Of a stretch of DNA of 64,000 bases, positions 22,949 to 33,990 are shown one piece after another (positions within the stretch are counted from its first letter, which is position 1; each line of letters opens with the position of its first letter). A model generated the notes under the pieces. It worked only from the letters and a program-made list of their open reading frames with translations, was not told the origin of the DNA and did not search any database. Origin of the DNA: Geosiphon pyriformis. Taxonomy: Eukaryota > Glomeromycota > Glomeromycetes > Archaeosporales > Geosiphonaceae. The translations under genes were made by a program, and so were the position numbers. Where the stretch lies: the NCBI GenBank assembly GCA_016748015.1, contig JAAOMT010000439.1:49356-113355 (forward strand), read 5' to 3'.

Positions 22949-24807
22949 TGAAGTATAATCTTATAGAGAACCAGTGCCAACAATATCATCCAAACGTGGC
23001 AGAATCAGAAATTATAGGAGCCAATCACTTAGAATTTGCAAAATCTTTGTTTCAACAATACAGTCAACAATTAGGATTAAACAGTAATCACTACCCAGCT
23101 GAATCAGCCTTCAACTATTATGTCAATAATAAAATCACAGACTGTTTAGGAGGAACTGTTAATATCAAGTTAGCAAGAGAAAATTTCTATACAGAATTAT
23201 TTCAACACACCAGCTTACCAAGAAATCACAGTTTTACTCTAATCATTAGGGAAATTAATCAAACCATTAAAAGATACATGCAACAACAATTTCTCATTAC
23301 CTATGTAAACAAAGGTAAAGGAAGAATACAAACACCAGCAGCAACACCAAAAGGAATACAGTTACCTAGTTGGAAAAAACACAGAGTAGAATCACCAACT
23401 GCTCCATCATATTACTACACACCTAGAAGCGCCATCAACATTTCATCAGCAGATGCGTTCATATCAAACACAACATTAACATTTGGAAGATTTCAGTTTC
23501 AAAGCAAACAACGGAAAGAAGACTTACTAGGACCATACAGTGCATATTTTGAAGGATTTAAATCATGATCTCCAACGCCATCAGGAATTTGATCACCACT
23601 ACTCCAATCAGATTTCAGAGCCACTACTCCGTGAAAATTATCAGAGGAAAAAAAGAAAGGAAGTGAAGATCAAGAATTTACTTACCAAAACCTGATTCTA
23701 GAAAACCCAAAAATTGAAACTCCGAACTTTCAAACCCAGCCAAATTTGGACAATCAGGAAAACAACACTTCAAATATTCAAATCTCACCAAATCAGGATA
23801 ATCGAAACCCTGATTTAATAAATCAACAAAACTTATCTTTAGTAATCATCATCAATCAACCACCAATTAATCTAATAGCCAAATTCATACAGCAGCCACT
23901 TCAATTACCACCCCAACAACCTGTGTAACAACAACCATTTCAACAGCCACCACAACAACTAAACATAAACCAAATGGCCTATGCATCTATTGCAAAGTTA
24001 GAAAACTTTACTGGTAAAGAAGATGACACTCAAACATGGATCAATGACGTCTCCAAGGCCATCATAGTGAACAATTGGGACAATGCCAGAGCCCTACAGG
24101 TGATACTATACTTTCTCAAAGAAACTGCCAATTCTTGGTATCAGAGTTTAGCCACCAGACCACAAACATTCCAACAATTCAAAACTGCCTTTCTGGGATA
24201 TTTTAGCAACAATAATAGTATTAATTGTCTAGCCAATACTTTCACCACAATCAAACAGAATAATACTAAAGCAGTCACAACATATCTAGGACACTTTCAT
24301 AGAGTTTTACATCAAATCCAAGCCATCAATGCTGTGTATTTCACAAAACCCCAGATCCTTAACCAGTTTATTTGTGGCCTGCGCAGTAACATCTTGCAAC
24401 ACGTATGCCCATTACACTCAGCCAACCTTCAAGCCACAGTCACATATGCCAGAGATTTTGAATCAGCTGAGCTAGAAGCCAACCACACTCAAGCTATAAA
24501 TTTAGTAATGAATAGATCATCTGATTTGAATTCCAAATTAAAGCAAATCAATGATACCATCAATCAGAAAATTGAGGAATACTTAGCTAATAACCATCAG
24601 TCCATTTATCAATCTCCCCAAAGATGCAGTAATCAGGGAAATGCCAATTGTTTCCAAAATCAAGCATGTCTATCATCATCAATTAATCAACCATGGCAGC
24701 AGAAAATGCATGTCTGTCACAACTGTGGTAAACAAAGTCACATAAGAGCCAACTGCAATGCTTATAACCAACAATCAGGAAATCAACATCAAAACCCCAA
24801 TTCCTGA
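22949..24807 (+). pseudogene. Element 2: gag
   Basis: The N-terminal part (to 23568) contains HYPAESAFNYYV and TELFQHTSLPRNH, also present in element 1. A Gln/Asn/Pro linker follows. The capsid-like domain at 23974-24500 has ILYFLKETANSWYQSL, characteristic of Gypsy Gag. One zinc knuckle, CHNCGKQSHIRANC, lies at 24715-24756. No ATG stands close to the primer site, so the true start is unknown. Stops at about 23566, 23590, 23926 and 24805. Gag would assemble cytoplasmic particles and bind element RNA. Confidence 0.78.
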
Positions 24808-25050
24808 TTCCAAACTCAGAATCAATATCAAAATCAAGATCAATACCAAAACACTTACCTGCCAATAATGCAGCAGCCAATTTATTAAGCACCAGTATAT
24901 CAGACTCCAGTTTATCAACCACAGCTACCAGCAATATATCAACCACAGCCATTTGTAATATATCAACTGTAGCCACAAGTAATCTATTAACCTCAAACCA
25001 TTCAAACATCACCCCAAAACTCACTTCAACACAATACCTAAAGACTGAGA

Positions 25051-25503
25051 ATGACACAACAAGCACTTACCAACAACATTCCACCAGCAATTATCACCAA
25101 CGATGAATTGCTCGTGGCTAGCTTTCTCTTCGACTTGGAAGAAACAATCGAAATTCTGTTGTTCAGTGGAGCAGCTCTTGAAAAGAAGCCAATTACTGCT
25201 ATGTATATGGATGCCAAAATCGATGACCATGCCATCAAATTGATCTTAGATAGTGGATTAGCTGGCAGCATTATAACAAAACAACTCATGGATCAATTAG
25301 GTCACCGAGTTGACTGAACTGCCAGTGCAAGGATCATTACAGTTGATGGAGTGACCAAAACTTTAATAGACAAAATAGACAACCTACTTATCAAAATTAA
25401 TGGCATCACAGTATTCATCAAAGTCCTTGTAATGGAAGCCACTCAGTACCAAGCTTTTATTGGAAATAATTGGCTATCCAAAACAAATGCTGTACTCAAT
25501 TAG
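25051..25503 (+). pseudogene. Element 2: aspartic protease
   Basis: Retropepsin-like sequence with an intact active-site motif ILDSGLAGSI near 25245-25275 and the C-terminal GNNWL motif near 25465. It is in frame with gag and with the downstream domains, so Gag and Pol would be one polyprotein cut by this enzyme. TGA at about 25315 stands where Trp is expected and TAG follows at about 25501. Confidence 0.75.
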
Positions 25504-25785
25504 ATGATGCAAGAGCTCCAACTGAGCCAAAACGGTCAACATACTTAGACACCAGCAGTATGTGGTTACTTTAAACCAACCAACTCACAGCCACTAATCA
25601 AATTTGAGAAGAAAGCAAAGAAACCAACATAGAAAGTGTATCAGGTTTTGTGGACTAACATCAACCACAATGAACTGCTGCCTATATTTGCCTGGAATGA
25701 AAACAACCATGAAAAAGAAAAGCAAAAAGAAGAACATACCTGGAAAACCACTATTGGTGCTTGAATTGATGACAACCAAAACGAG

Positions 25786-26775
25786 TTGCCACCTACACTA
25801 AGTTGGGAAGAAAAAGGAAAAGGAAAAAAAAGAGAAGACAATATACTAGAGGAAACCGAATCAACAAAAGACACCACCAGTGGTTGGACTTGTTCATACT
25901 CCATTCATGAGCCACTGTCACAACTGCCATATATACTGCTCAAGTGCAAAGACTATGGGAAGAAACTTTCTTCTATGGGAGCCTGGATTGTGCCAGATGA
26001 AAACCACTGGATGAGAACCTACTATTATTGTAAACCTTGCCATAGAAAATGCTATGACTACTCAAAACAACAAGACAAGTAAGACAATGAACCATGTCTT
26101 GCTTGCAGTAAACAACTGCTTGACGAAAAAATGTGGAATGACATTCTTGGTTGAGGAGAAACATATAACATTTCATGCCAATACACAATCCTTATTAGTG
26201 ACTGGGTAAGTCATGGAATTCCAATTACAGCAGCATGGCACCGAACACTCAATCGTTTAGACAGTTATCTCCACGACAAAGAGGAGATCTGGTGAATGGC
26301 CAACACTAAAGTAGAAGGTGCTACATCTAGTGAAATACTGGAAATTAAAAACAATCCTCTAGAACCAGTCGATATCATTCGTATTCCTAATCCAAATGCT
26401 TTCATGGACAAAAAAACAGGTCTAAAAGACTTTCACAAATACTACCAAAATTTGGCACCTACAAGAGAAGAGCAAGAGCAGTGTTTAGAACAACTAAACA
26501 CCCAATTATGTGACTACTGTTTGATTCTCTGTGACTTTCAATATTGTAATGAGTGTGATCTCATTTACAATTCACTACCACACATGATCTATACAATTCT
26601 GGAGGAAATTGAACCAATCAGCAGCTGTGTATCTGAATTGGAATCACCATTTGATCCCGATTCAAACTCTGACAATAATGATAACGAAAACACTGGTTCC
26701 AGCTTTGTTCAAATTAGTGATAACAATGATGATGATTCCAATTCAGATTCAAACTCCGACCCAAAATATGAATAA
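25786..26775 (+). pseudogene. Element 2: two Cys-rich modules (unassigned)
   Basis: Module A (about 25925-26160) has LKCKDYGKKLSSMGA, YYYCKPCHRKCYDY and, after a stop, PCLACSKQLLDEKMW: spaced CxxC-like pairs reminiscent of a zinc-binding treble-clef or RING-like fold. Module B (26296-26775) has LCDYCLILCDFQYCNECDLIYN followed by an Asp/Asn/Ser-rich acidic tail. Both modules also occur in element 1, and module A in element 3. I recognise no family. The position between protease and dUTPase, in the same frame, makes them part of the polyprotein. Confidence 0.6.
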
Positions 26776-26811
26776 TACATTGCACTGCCAAACCTTTTCA
26801 AAGAACAGAAG

Positions 26812-27246
26812 TTGAAATGGTATAGTAATAATAATGAAGGTATCATACCAGAACATGCGCACAATACTGATGCTGAATTTGATCTAAGATATCTTAAAAA
26901 AGATGTTATAAAATTGGAACCACATTTGTGCACCTGCATAGATTTGAAAGTAGCACTGAAAATTCCAGCAACAACAATAGTTCAACTAGCATCTAGGAAT
27001 AGTTTAGTGAAAAGAGAGATTAATATAAAAGAAGGAATAATTGATGTAGGATATGTAGAAAATATTATTGCTATGCTATAAAATAACTCTGAAAAGACCT
27101 ATATTATAGAGCCAAATGAAAAGATAGCACAGGCAATATTCCTGCCTCTGGTAAAAATAGCTCAGTTAGTATCAGTAAAAAATAGAGAGAAATTAGAGAT
27201 AACAGCAAGAAGAATACAGAGATTTGGATCAATGGATAGAATAGAT
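26812..27246 (+). pseudogene. Element 2: dUTPase-like domain
   Basis: All five trimeric dUTPase motifs can be traced in order: I, AEFDLRY near 26870 (Gly of AGFDL changed); II, ASRNSLVK near 26990; III, GIIDVGYVENI near 27035, with catalytic Asp and Tyr kept; IV, PNEKIAQAIFLPL near 27115; V, RRIQRFGS near 27208, a degraded GFGST. TAA at about 27079 interrupts it. The enzyme family converts dUTP to dUMP plus PPi and is found in some retroviruses between or beside protease and RT domains. The domain is shared with element 1. It probably helped cDNA synthesis in dUTP-rich cells (inference). Confidence 0.72.
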
Positions 27247-28640
27247 GTACCAGTCAATATGGCAGAAAAAGAAATTGTTGACCAAGGAGAAATTATCTCA
27301 ATGGATCAAACAATTTCCATTTCACTATATGGCCAGTATATAGTAGGGATAGAGCGGAAAATAAAAGAACAGAATCAGATTTTTGAAGCAAAACCAACCC
27401 TTTGTGAATCAAGAGAAATTGGACTTATCAATCTCCATATACTAGCCAAAGATTACAGCCACATTAAAATTTTCATCTACAATAACACAAAAAATATCAT
27501 AGTAATACCAGCCGGAACTACCATTGGATACTTAAGCACTGAAATAGATAATCAACTACCAAGCACTATTCTGGACTTTCTACAGCTTTGTGGATATGTC
27601 GATATTACATTACAAACAATATACGGACGAAGTGAATGTTATTTGCTCCAACCAAAGCAATTGGAACAAATGAACATGGGAAACTTAGATTCACTCCAAT
27701 GTATACAGCTCAAGATGTTGCTCAACAATTTCAATAACATTTTTGCCAGCAAAAACAAGTTTGGCCAAACTGACATCATCCAGCATCAGATCAAGACTGA
27801 AGATGCAATGCCAATTAAACAAAGAGCATACAGAGTACCACCAGCTAGCCATGAAATCATTCATTAAGAAATAAACTGAATGCTTAATAATGGGCTAATT
27901 TAATCATCAATAAGCCTATAGTCATCACCAGTGGTACTTGTCTGGAAGAAGAATAGAAAAATCTGATTTTGTGTGGACTACAGGAAACTCAATGGTGTAA
28001 CTCGTGAAGACAGCTATCCAACCCCAAGAATACAAAAATTATTCAATGCTTTTGGCAAAAACAAATGGTTCTCAACATTAGACTTAAACAGTGATTACTG
28101 GCAAGTAGCCATGGATCCAGCTAACAAAGAGAAGACAGCATTCACCACTAGAGAAGGGAATTTTGAATTTGAAGTGATGTCCTTCAGCTTAACCAATGCC
28201 TCAGCCACTTTTTAACAGCTAATGAAAATCATTTATACTGGCTTATTGTGGAAATCAGTAGTTGTATACTTGAACAACACCAATGTATTCTCAAAAACAT
28301 TTGATGATCATCTTTATCATCTTCAACAAGTGTTCGAAAGGCTAAAAAGAGCAGAACTAAAGTTAAATGCAACAAAGTGCTTCTTTGGCAAGACAGAACT
28401 AAAATTCTTGGAACACATAGTTAACAAAAATGGCATCAAAACGGATCCAGAGAAAATAGAAATAGTAAAAAACTTTCCAGTACCAACCAATGTGACTGAA
28501 TTGAAATCATTCTTGGAATTTGCAAGCTATTATCGACACTTTATAAAGAACTTTTCAAAGATAGCTCAACCGCTCAATAATCTGCAAACCAAAAATACAA
28601 AATATGAATGAACAGAAAGTCAACAAGAAGCTTTTGATAT
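27247..28640 (+). pseudogene. Element 2: linker and reverse transcriptase
   Basis: A beta-rich linker ending PAGTTIGYLSTE and CGYVDIT leads into RT. RT motifs visible are MPIKQRAYRVPP, FCVDYRKLNGVT, FSTLDLNSDYWQVAM, FEFEVMSFSLTNA and the palm motif at about 28268-28279. The last reads YLNN instead of YLDD (element 1 keeps YLDD), so both catalytic Asp are lost by G-to-A. Stops at about 27865, 27877, 27898, 27919, 27970, 28213 and 28609 stand where Gln, Trp or Arg is expected. Confidence 0.8.
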
Positions 28641-29055
28641 TCTGAAAAGAAAGCTCATTTAAGCTCCAATACTGATCTACTCAGATTACAACAAACCATT
28701 CATCATTACCACCAATGCATTAAGTTAAGCATTGGGAGCAGTACTATTGCAGAAAGAACCAGATAGAAGAGAATATCTAGTGGCTTATGTAAGCCAAGAG
28801 TTAACCCCAGCCGAAAAGAACTATGGAACACCAGAACTGGAACACTTGGCAATCTACTGGGCAGTCATGAAATGGAGCAAATATTTAAGCCAGAAGTTTG
28901 ATATGTACATAGATTACAAAGAATTAATGTTACTTTAGAAGCAAGAATTTGGAGACAGCCACCAATCTAGATGGAAAATGGCACTCTCACAATATACTTA
29001 TACTATACACTATAAGAAAGGAAAAGACAACGGAAATGCTGACAGTTTGTCGTGA
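28641..29055 (+). pseudogene. Element 2: RNase H domain
   Basis: Gypsy-type RNase H with PFIITTNA, GAVLLQKEPDRREYLVAY, PAEKNYGTPELEHLAIYWAV and a C-terminal YKKGKDNGNADSLS, ending in TGA where Arg is expected. It would degrade the RNA strand during reverse transcription. The chain is broken by TAA at about 28660 and 28726 and TAG at about 28936. Confidence 0.75.
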
Positions 29056-29205
29056 ATAAGACAAATCTAAGAACATCTCAAACCCAAAAATATAACAAAA
29101 CCAGAACAATACCAACGAAAAATATAACAAAAGATGAACATACAAAAATATTAACAACTTCAACATTATATAAATACTCAATAGTTTAAGGAGAATTTAT
29201 CTCAA

Positions 29206-30360
29206 ATGAAACAAAAGAGTATCAAACAACAATCAAAATATTTTATCACTTACCAAAATATACTTTATTGGAAAAATAAAAGAGATCTAGATCAACCAAC
29301 CAGAGTAATTACAGAGCCAGAAAAAGAGACAATATTATTCAACATGTATTCAAATCCAACAGCAGGACACTTTTACAAAGAAGCAACCATAAAAAGAACC
29401 AGAAAAAAATATTATTGGCCATCAATGTATCCAGACATTATTCAATATGTTCAAAATTGTGATACTTGTCAGTGAAGAAGAAGAACAAGACCCAGTGAAC
29501 CATTAAGACCAATCAAAGTAGGACAACCATTTGACTGTATTGGAATTGATTTAGTTGGACTATTAACAATTATCAACAGAGGAAACAGATACATAGCAGT
29601 AGCCATGGACTATCTCACTAAATGGCCAGAGGTGAAAGCAATTCAAAAAGTGGATGCAGAATCCATTGCCAAATTTGTTCATCAGAATTTGATTTGTCGA
29701 CATAAATGTCCAAAAGAATTATTATCAGACCAAAAAACTCATTTTGTGAACAGAACATTAACAGAATTGAGCCAAAGATTCGGAATTAAGAAACCATTAT
29801 TATCACCATATTATCCACAAACCAACAGATTAGTCAAAAGATTCAACAGAACATTGTGTAAAGCAATAGCTAAGCTCAGCCAAGAAAACCAGAATAATTG
29901 GGATTTGTTGATACCATCAGTACTATTTGCTTATCAAACAATAAAGCAAAATACTACACAAGCAACACTATTTGAATTAGTATATGGTAGAACAGCAACA
30001 CTACCAGTGGAAATAGAAGTCAGCACATACTCAACCAAACTAATAACAGAAAAGAATTTCAAAAACACATTGTTGACAAGAACATATGACTTAATAGAAA
30101 CATTAGAAAACAAACAATGAAGAGCAGCTGATAACATACAAAGGTTACAAGAGAAACAAAAAGAAAGACATGATAACCAACTACCAGATAAACCAGTTGA
30201 ATTCAAGATTGGAAACAAAGTACTACTATATTGTACCAAAGCGGAAAAACAATGGAGTGGAAAATTTGACCCCAAATGGAACAGACCATTTCACATAGAA
30301 GAAATTCTAGGAAATGGAGCTTACAAATTAAGATTGAATAACAAAATCTTGACCAAAGCA
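29206..30360 (+). pseudogene. Element 2: integrase
   Basis: N-terminal zinc-binding part (HFYKEATIKRTRKKYYWPS, then CDTCQ). Catalytic core from about 29605: MDYLTKWPEV (first Asp), LLSDQKTHFVN (second Asp) and QTNRLVKRFNRTL near 29820. In the last motif the catalytic Glu of the usual VERFN is Lys (G-to-A); element 1 has Glu. The C-terminal domain shows KVLLYCTKAEKQWSGKF and WNRPFHI. Stops at about 29473 (CGA to TGA) and 30118 (TGG to TGA). Confidence 0.8.
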
Positions 30361-31200
30361 GCACATGGAGATTGATTGAAACCATACCACTATATAATAT
30401 CATTATTTACCAGTAATATTTCACAACTAGGAGTACAGAGAATACTAGTCCAACCAGATGAGATTCCACAAAATCTGGAACCAATCATCATCATTAATAA
30501 CAACACATCTAATTGATTGACAGAAAGAATATATAAAGGCATGGTCAACACGACAGAAAAATGCAGAAAAATAGAAATTACTGACAATATCTATTCATTA
30601 GCACAACAAATCTTTCAATTAATCCAACACCAGGAGATAGAAATTACAATCAATTAACAAACCATTCAATATAAAAGTACTGTAAGGATACCACAACACA
30701 AAGTACAGAGAAAACTTGAAAATATTGTTAACAAGATTATGACCAAGGTAAAATTGGCCATAAAAAAACAACAAATAGTCAGATTACACCAAGAACTTAC
30801 TAGAGAAACTTGGACTTGGTGGATGCAACAATTTCCAAAAAACTATTGTTATTTTCACTTGGGACAACACATAAATATCCAGAATTTGTACACCGACAAA
30901 ACAAAACAATTATTCAACACAACAATACTAAGACAACTGGAACAATTTATGGGAAAGAACAATCTAACCACACAAGCTCAAGCCATTTACCAGCTATATA
31001 TGAGATTTCAAAACCAACCAGAAATCTTACTCAACACAGCAATGGATACAGTTACGAGTAATTAATTGGGGAAAATGACCAATGCCCAATTTGAAAAATT
31101 ACAAACTCAAATAACACAAGTAATACTTGAAAAAAAAGTTCAAGAAATAATTCAAGAGGGGGAACTAAAAGAGTTAAATTTCAACGGAGCTCAATATTAA
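30361..31200 (+). pseudogene. Element 2: unassigned C-terminal region
   Basis: About 280 codons beyond the integrase in the same frame, with stops at about 30373, 30514, 30655 and 31063 and a final TAA at 31198-31200, right before the purine tract and LTR. The longest open part (30739-31065) contains ETWTWWMQQFPKNY and QAIYQLYMRFQNQPEILL. It is hydrophilic, with no transmembrane or envelope-like segments. It is conserved in element 1 (7944-8900). Function unknown. Confidence 0.55.
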
Positions 31201-31210
31201 AAGAAGGGAA
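31199..31210 (+). other. Polypurine tract of element 2
   Basis: AAAAGAAGGGAA lies three bases before the 3' LTR start, the usual place for the plus-strand primer. The equivalent purine-rich sequence flanks the element 1 LTR. Confidence 0.6.
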
Positions 31211-31213
31211 TAA

Positions 31214-32090
31214 TGTTACTCATAGAATAGAGGAAGTATATTATTATTAGCAAGTAGAGATTAGCCAATCAGAAGTAAATGTAGTAAATGTGGAATTTCA
31301 GGATTCCTCTCAGAGGAATTGCAGGATTTCAAGAGTTTCAGGATTCTCCAGTGAAGAATTGCAAGATTCCAGAATTGCAGGATTCCTTTCATTAGGAATT
31401 GCAGGATTTCAGAAATTCCAGGATTCCTGTTGCAAGGAATTGAAGAATTGAGGAATCTCAAAGATGTATATATAGTAGTAGCATTAAAAGCAGAAAAGAC
31501 AGAATTGACACCAAGAATCTTTAACTTAGTTACCACAATTTTCAAATAAATAATTATTCATTATCTCAAATCTATTCTTTACTATCAACATGAAGTGTTG
31601 ATAGTAACTGATACTTAACCATACTGAAACAATAGCTCTTGATCATGGCTATTGACGGGATACTAACTTGTAAACCATCTTGGCTTATTTCTTATTTTCT
31701 CTTTATCTTTTCTTTATTTCTTTGTTGTCTATTAACTTGATTAAAGAACTTACTCTTGGAGGACTTACAGAGGAATAAACTTGCTTAAACAATACTTATT
31801 TTTGGAGGACTTATGGAGGAACTGATATCAGGAAACAGCACTAGTATACACTTATGGAGGATATCGTACCAGAAGAATCATCAACCATCAAGCTGAGCAA
31901 GCAATCGACAAAACTATGGTTTCAGGAAACTACTGATAAACTGTTACCATTGAATCTCTGTCCATTATACAAAGAACTCAATTGGAAAACCTTCAGATAA
32001 AATACCTTCAGATTATCATTGTTACTAATTGCTTTGCATACCAAGTTATGGGTTGGTTATTCACTCAACACTCCAAAAAATCATTTGTAA
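31214..32090 (+). repeat. 3' LTR of element 2
   Basis: 877 bp beginning TGTTACTC and ending TTTGTAA. The last two bases expected (CA, as in the 5' copy ending TGTAACA) are missing where a LINE begins. U3 holds a dense cluster of GGAATT/GGATTCC/GAATTCC-type short repeats (about 31290-31460), then TATATATA at 31467-31474. Confidence 0.85.
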
Positions 32091-33990
32091 AACCAGGTTT
32101 TGTGTTGACATCCTTGGCATTCTTTGCTGGTTCCAGTTCATGTTGGTATCAGGCCTTCAAATAACTTTTTGGCTGGAGTGGTTAAAATTTTTTCTGGGTG
32201 TGATTTATTTTTGGGTAACTCTCAGGCCTATGCTTTTTGTTTTTGGAGTGGTACTCCTATATCTGTGGTTTTTAGTGAACCATGTTTTCTCAAGTGTATC
32301 TTGTCTCTTAAATGTTATAGAATCATTTTTGTGGAGCAACTGCATGACTAACACAGTAGTATTTTTAATTGGAAGACATTTAAGCATTGGAAGAGATTGG
32401 ACCTCTGAGGCCCAATACCCTTCTGGTTTGATCTCTCTGTCTGTTTTCTTAGTAGTGCTGTTCCCATCTCTGAGTGCTCTTTGCTTGTGAATGATAGTGT
32501 TGTATCTGATGTTCATTGGTCTTATGGCTATGACATCATTTGTAATAATCTGTTGACTGTTGATATGGCTCATCTTTCTGTGTATACAGATGGGTCTCTG
32601 TGTAGTTTGAGAACTGCCAACATGAAGGCTGGTGCTGCTGTTTTTTTTGAAAACATTAATTCGGGTCTGGGTGTGAGGGTGTCTGGTCTGGTTTCTTCTA
32701 CTCTGACAGAACTACAGGCCATTGCTTTGGCTCTTGAGTGTATTCTCTCTTTTTGATCTGTTGACTTATTTTCTGACAGCTAGGCTGTGTTGGATGTGGC
32801 AAGTCAGAATCACTTTTGGTCCATCCAGATTTTAGGAATCAGTATTGGATTGAGCATTGCCATATTACTAATATTATTTGTTACAAGAATTTATATGTTA
32901 ATTGGATTAAAGTTTGGGGGCATTTCGACATTTCGGGCAATGAGTGTACTGATGTGCTTACTAAGGATGCTGTTCTGTCTACTTGGCATCTGCCCCATTT
33001 GGTTAATGAATGGTTTCTCAAAGCTGGTGGTGCTGTAGTTTTGGGTAATTCTAGACATTTTGTTCACAACATTTTCCAGTCTATTCATTGTGCACATTGG
33101 GAGATTGGATCTGGTTCACAGATCATGTTAGATAGTTTGTATACTGATGTCAACTGGTCTATGTCCTCTATGGTATGGCACACGAATTCTCACCTGGCTG
33201 TTGGTTTCACTAGTAAGTGTACTGCTGGTTTTTGTACATATTTTATGAAGGCTCTTCATTGTCGGCTTCCAGTTGCTGTGTGCAAATGTTTGTATAATAA
33301 GTGTTATCCAAGTGTGGTCTGTCTATTCTGTGGCAAAGTTGAGGTTTCTGACCATGTCTTTTGCTGTCTATTTGATGATGCTGGCTGTGTTCAATTGCTA
33401 AACACTCATGTATTAATATGAAAGGCTTATTTTGGTTTGTTTCAGTCTTCCTTACACATTTTACAGATGTTGTCTACCTGTGTTTCTAATGTTACTGTTG
33501 ATATGGCTCTGTGCAAGGGCTTTGTTTTCAATAATTGGTTCCATAAGTTTGTTTCAGTTGTTAAAGATTTTAAGATTGCAGCTTTGGAGGTAGTGGACTT
33601 TGTTCATACATTTTGTCTCAAATTCCAGAAAGATATTTGGTTGGTCTATGCCAAACACTGGGCTTTTATGGATAAGAATGGGTTGATTTCACATAATGGT
33701 TCCATTTCTGTTTTGATTTCTGGTTTGTCTATGTTATTTTTGGCTGGAATGATTAAGTTGCTGGATATTGCTAAAGCATTTGGTGTTGGTTTCGGTTTTT
33801 ATAAACGTTGTTTGTTTTTTTCAGACATTAGGGACTTAGTTTTTGTTCATATAGGTGCATAGTGTTGTTCTGATTAGTTTGAGTGACTGGTTACATGTAG
33901 AAAATGCATGATTCATTCTTAGTTTAGATCATTTGTATAATGTATAGTATTAGGTTATATTTGGATCTCACTCATTAAATTTAAATAAAA
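32091..33990 (+). mobile_element. 5'-truncated LINE copy (RNase H end of ORF2)
   Basis: Starts abruptly after the element 2 LTR, inside the post-RT part of ORF2 (NNFLAGVVKIF matches NNFLAGMVKIF of the 36-42 kb LINE). RNase H follows at about 32570-32970 (YTDGSL, LTELQAIALALEC, then a frameshift before WIKVWGHFDISGNE), and then the Cys-rich end (YNKCYPSVVCLFCGKVEVSDHVF). The 3' end ACTCATTAAATTTAAATAAAA plus an A-rich tail matches the 3' end of the minus-strand LINE. Truncation at the 5' end and an A-rich tail are classical LINE insertion features. Not coding-competent. Confidence 0.82.

Larger units (their letters stand above)
22351..32090 (+). mobile_element. Ty3/Gypsy LTR retrotransposon, element 2 (full internal region)
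   Basis: Partial 5' LTR (22351-22934), internal region 22935-31213 and complete 3' LTR (31214-32090). All open segments from 22936 to 31200 are in one frame (8,265 nt, 2,755 codons) with no frameshift, but roughly forty stop codons. Domain order: gag, CCHC, protease, two Cys-rich modules, dUTPase-like, RT, RNase H, integrase, unassigned C-terminal region. The stops I checked stand where Gln, Arg or Trp is expected. RT and integrase catalytic residues are mutated, so the element is dead. Its first roughly 294 bp of 5' LTR are missing where element 3 inserted. Confidence 0.88.

Noticed and set aside
22936-31200. Stop-codon reassignment (TAA/TAG as Gln, TGA as Trp) to explain the interrupted polyprotein
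   Set aside because: The host genes in the same window use normal stops and place TAA, TAG and TGA only at their ends; some stops replace Arg or Trp by different triplets, which fits mutation and not one altered code.
32205-32573. 122-codon minus-strand frame
   Set aside because: Antisense to the truncated LINE ORF2.
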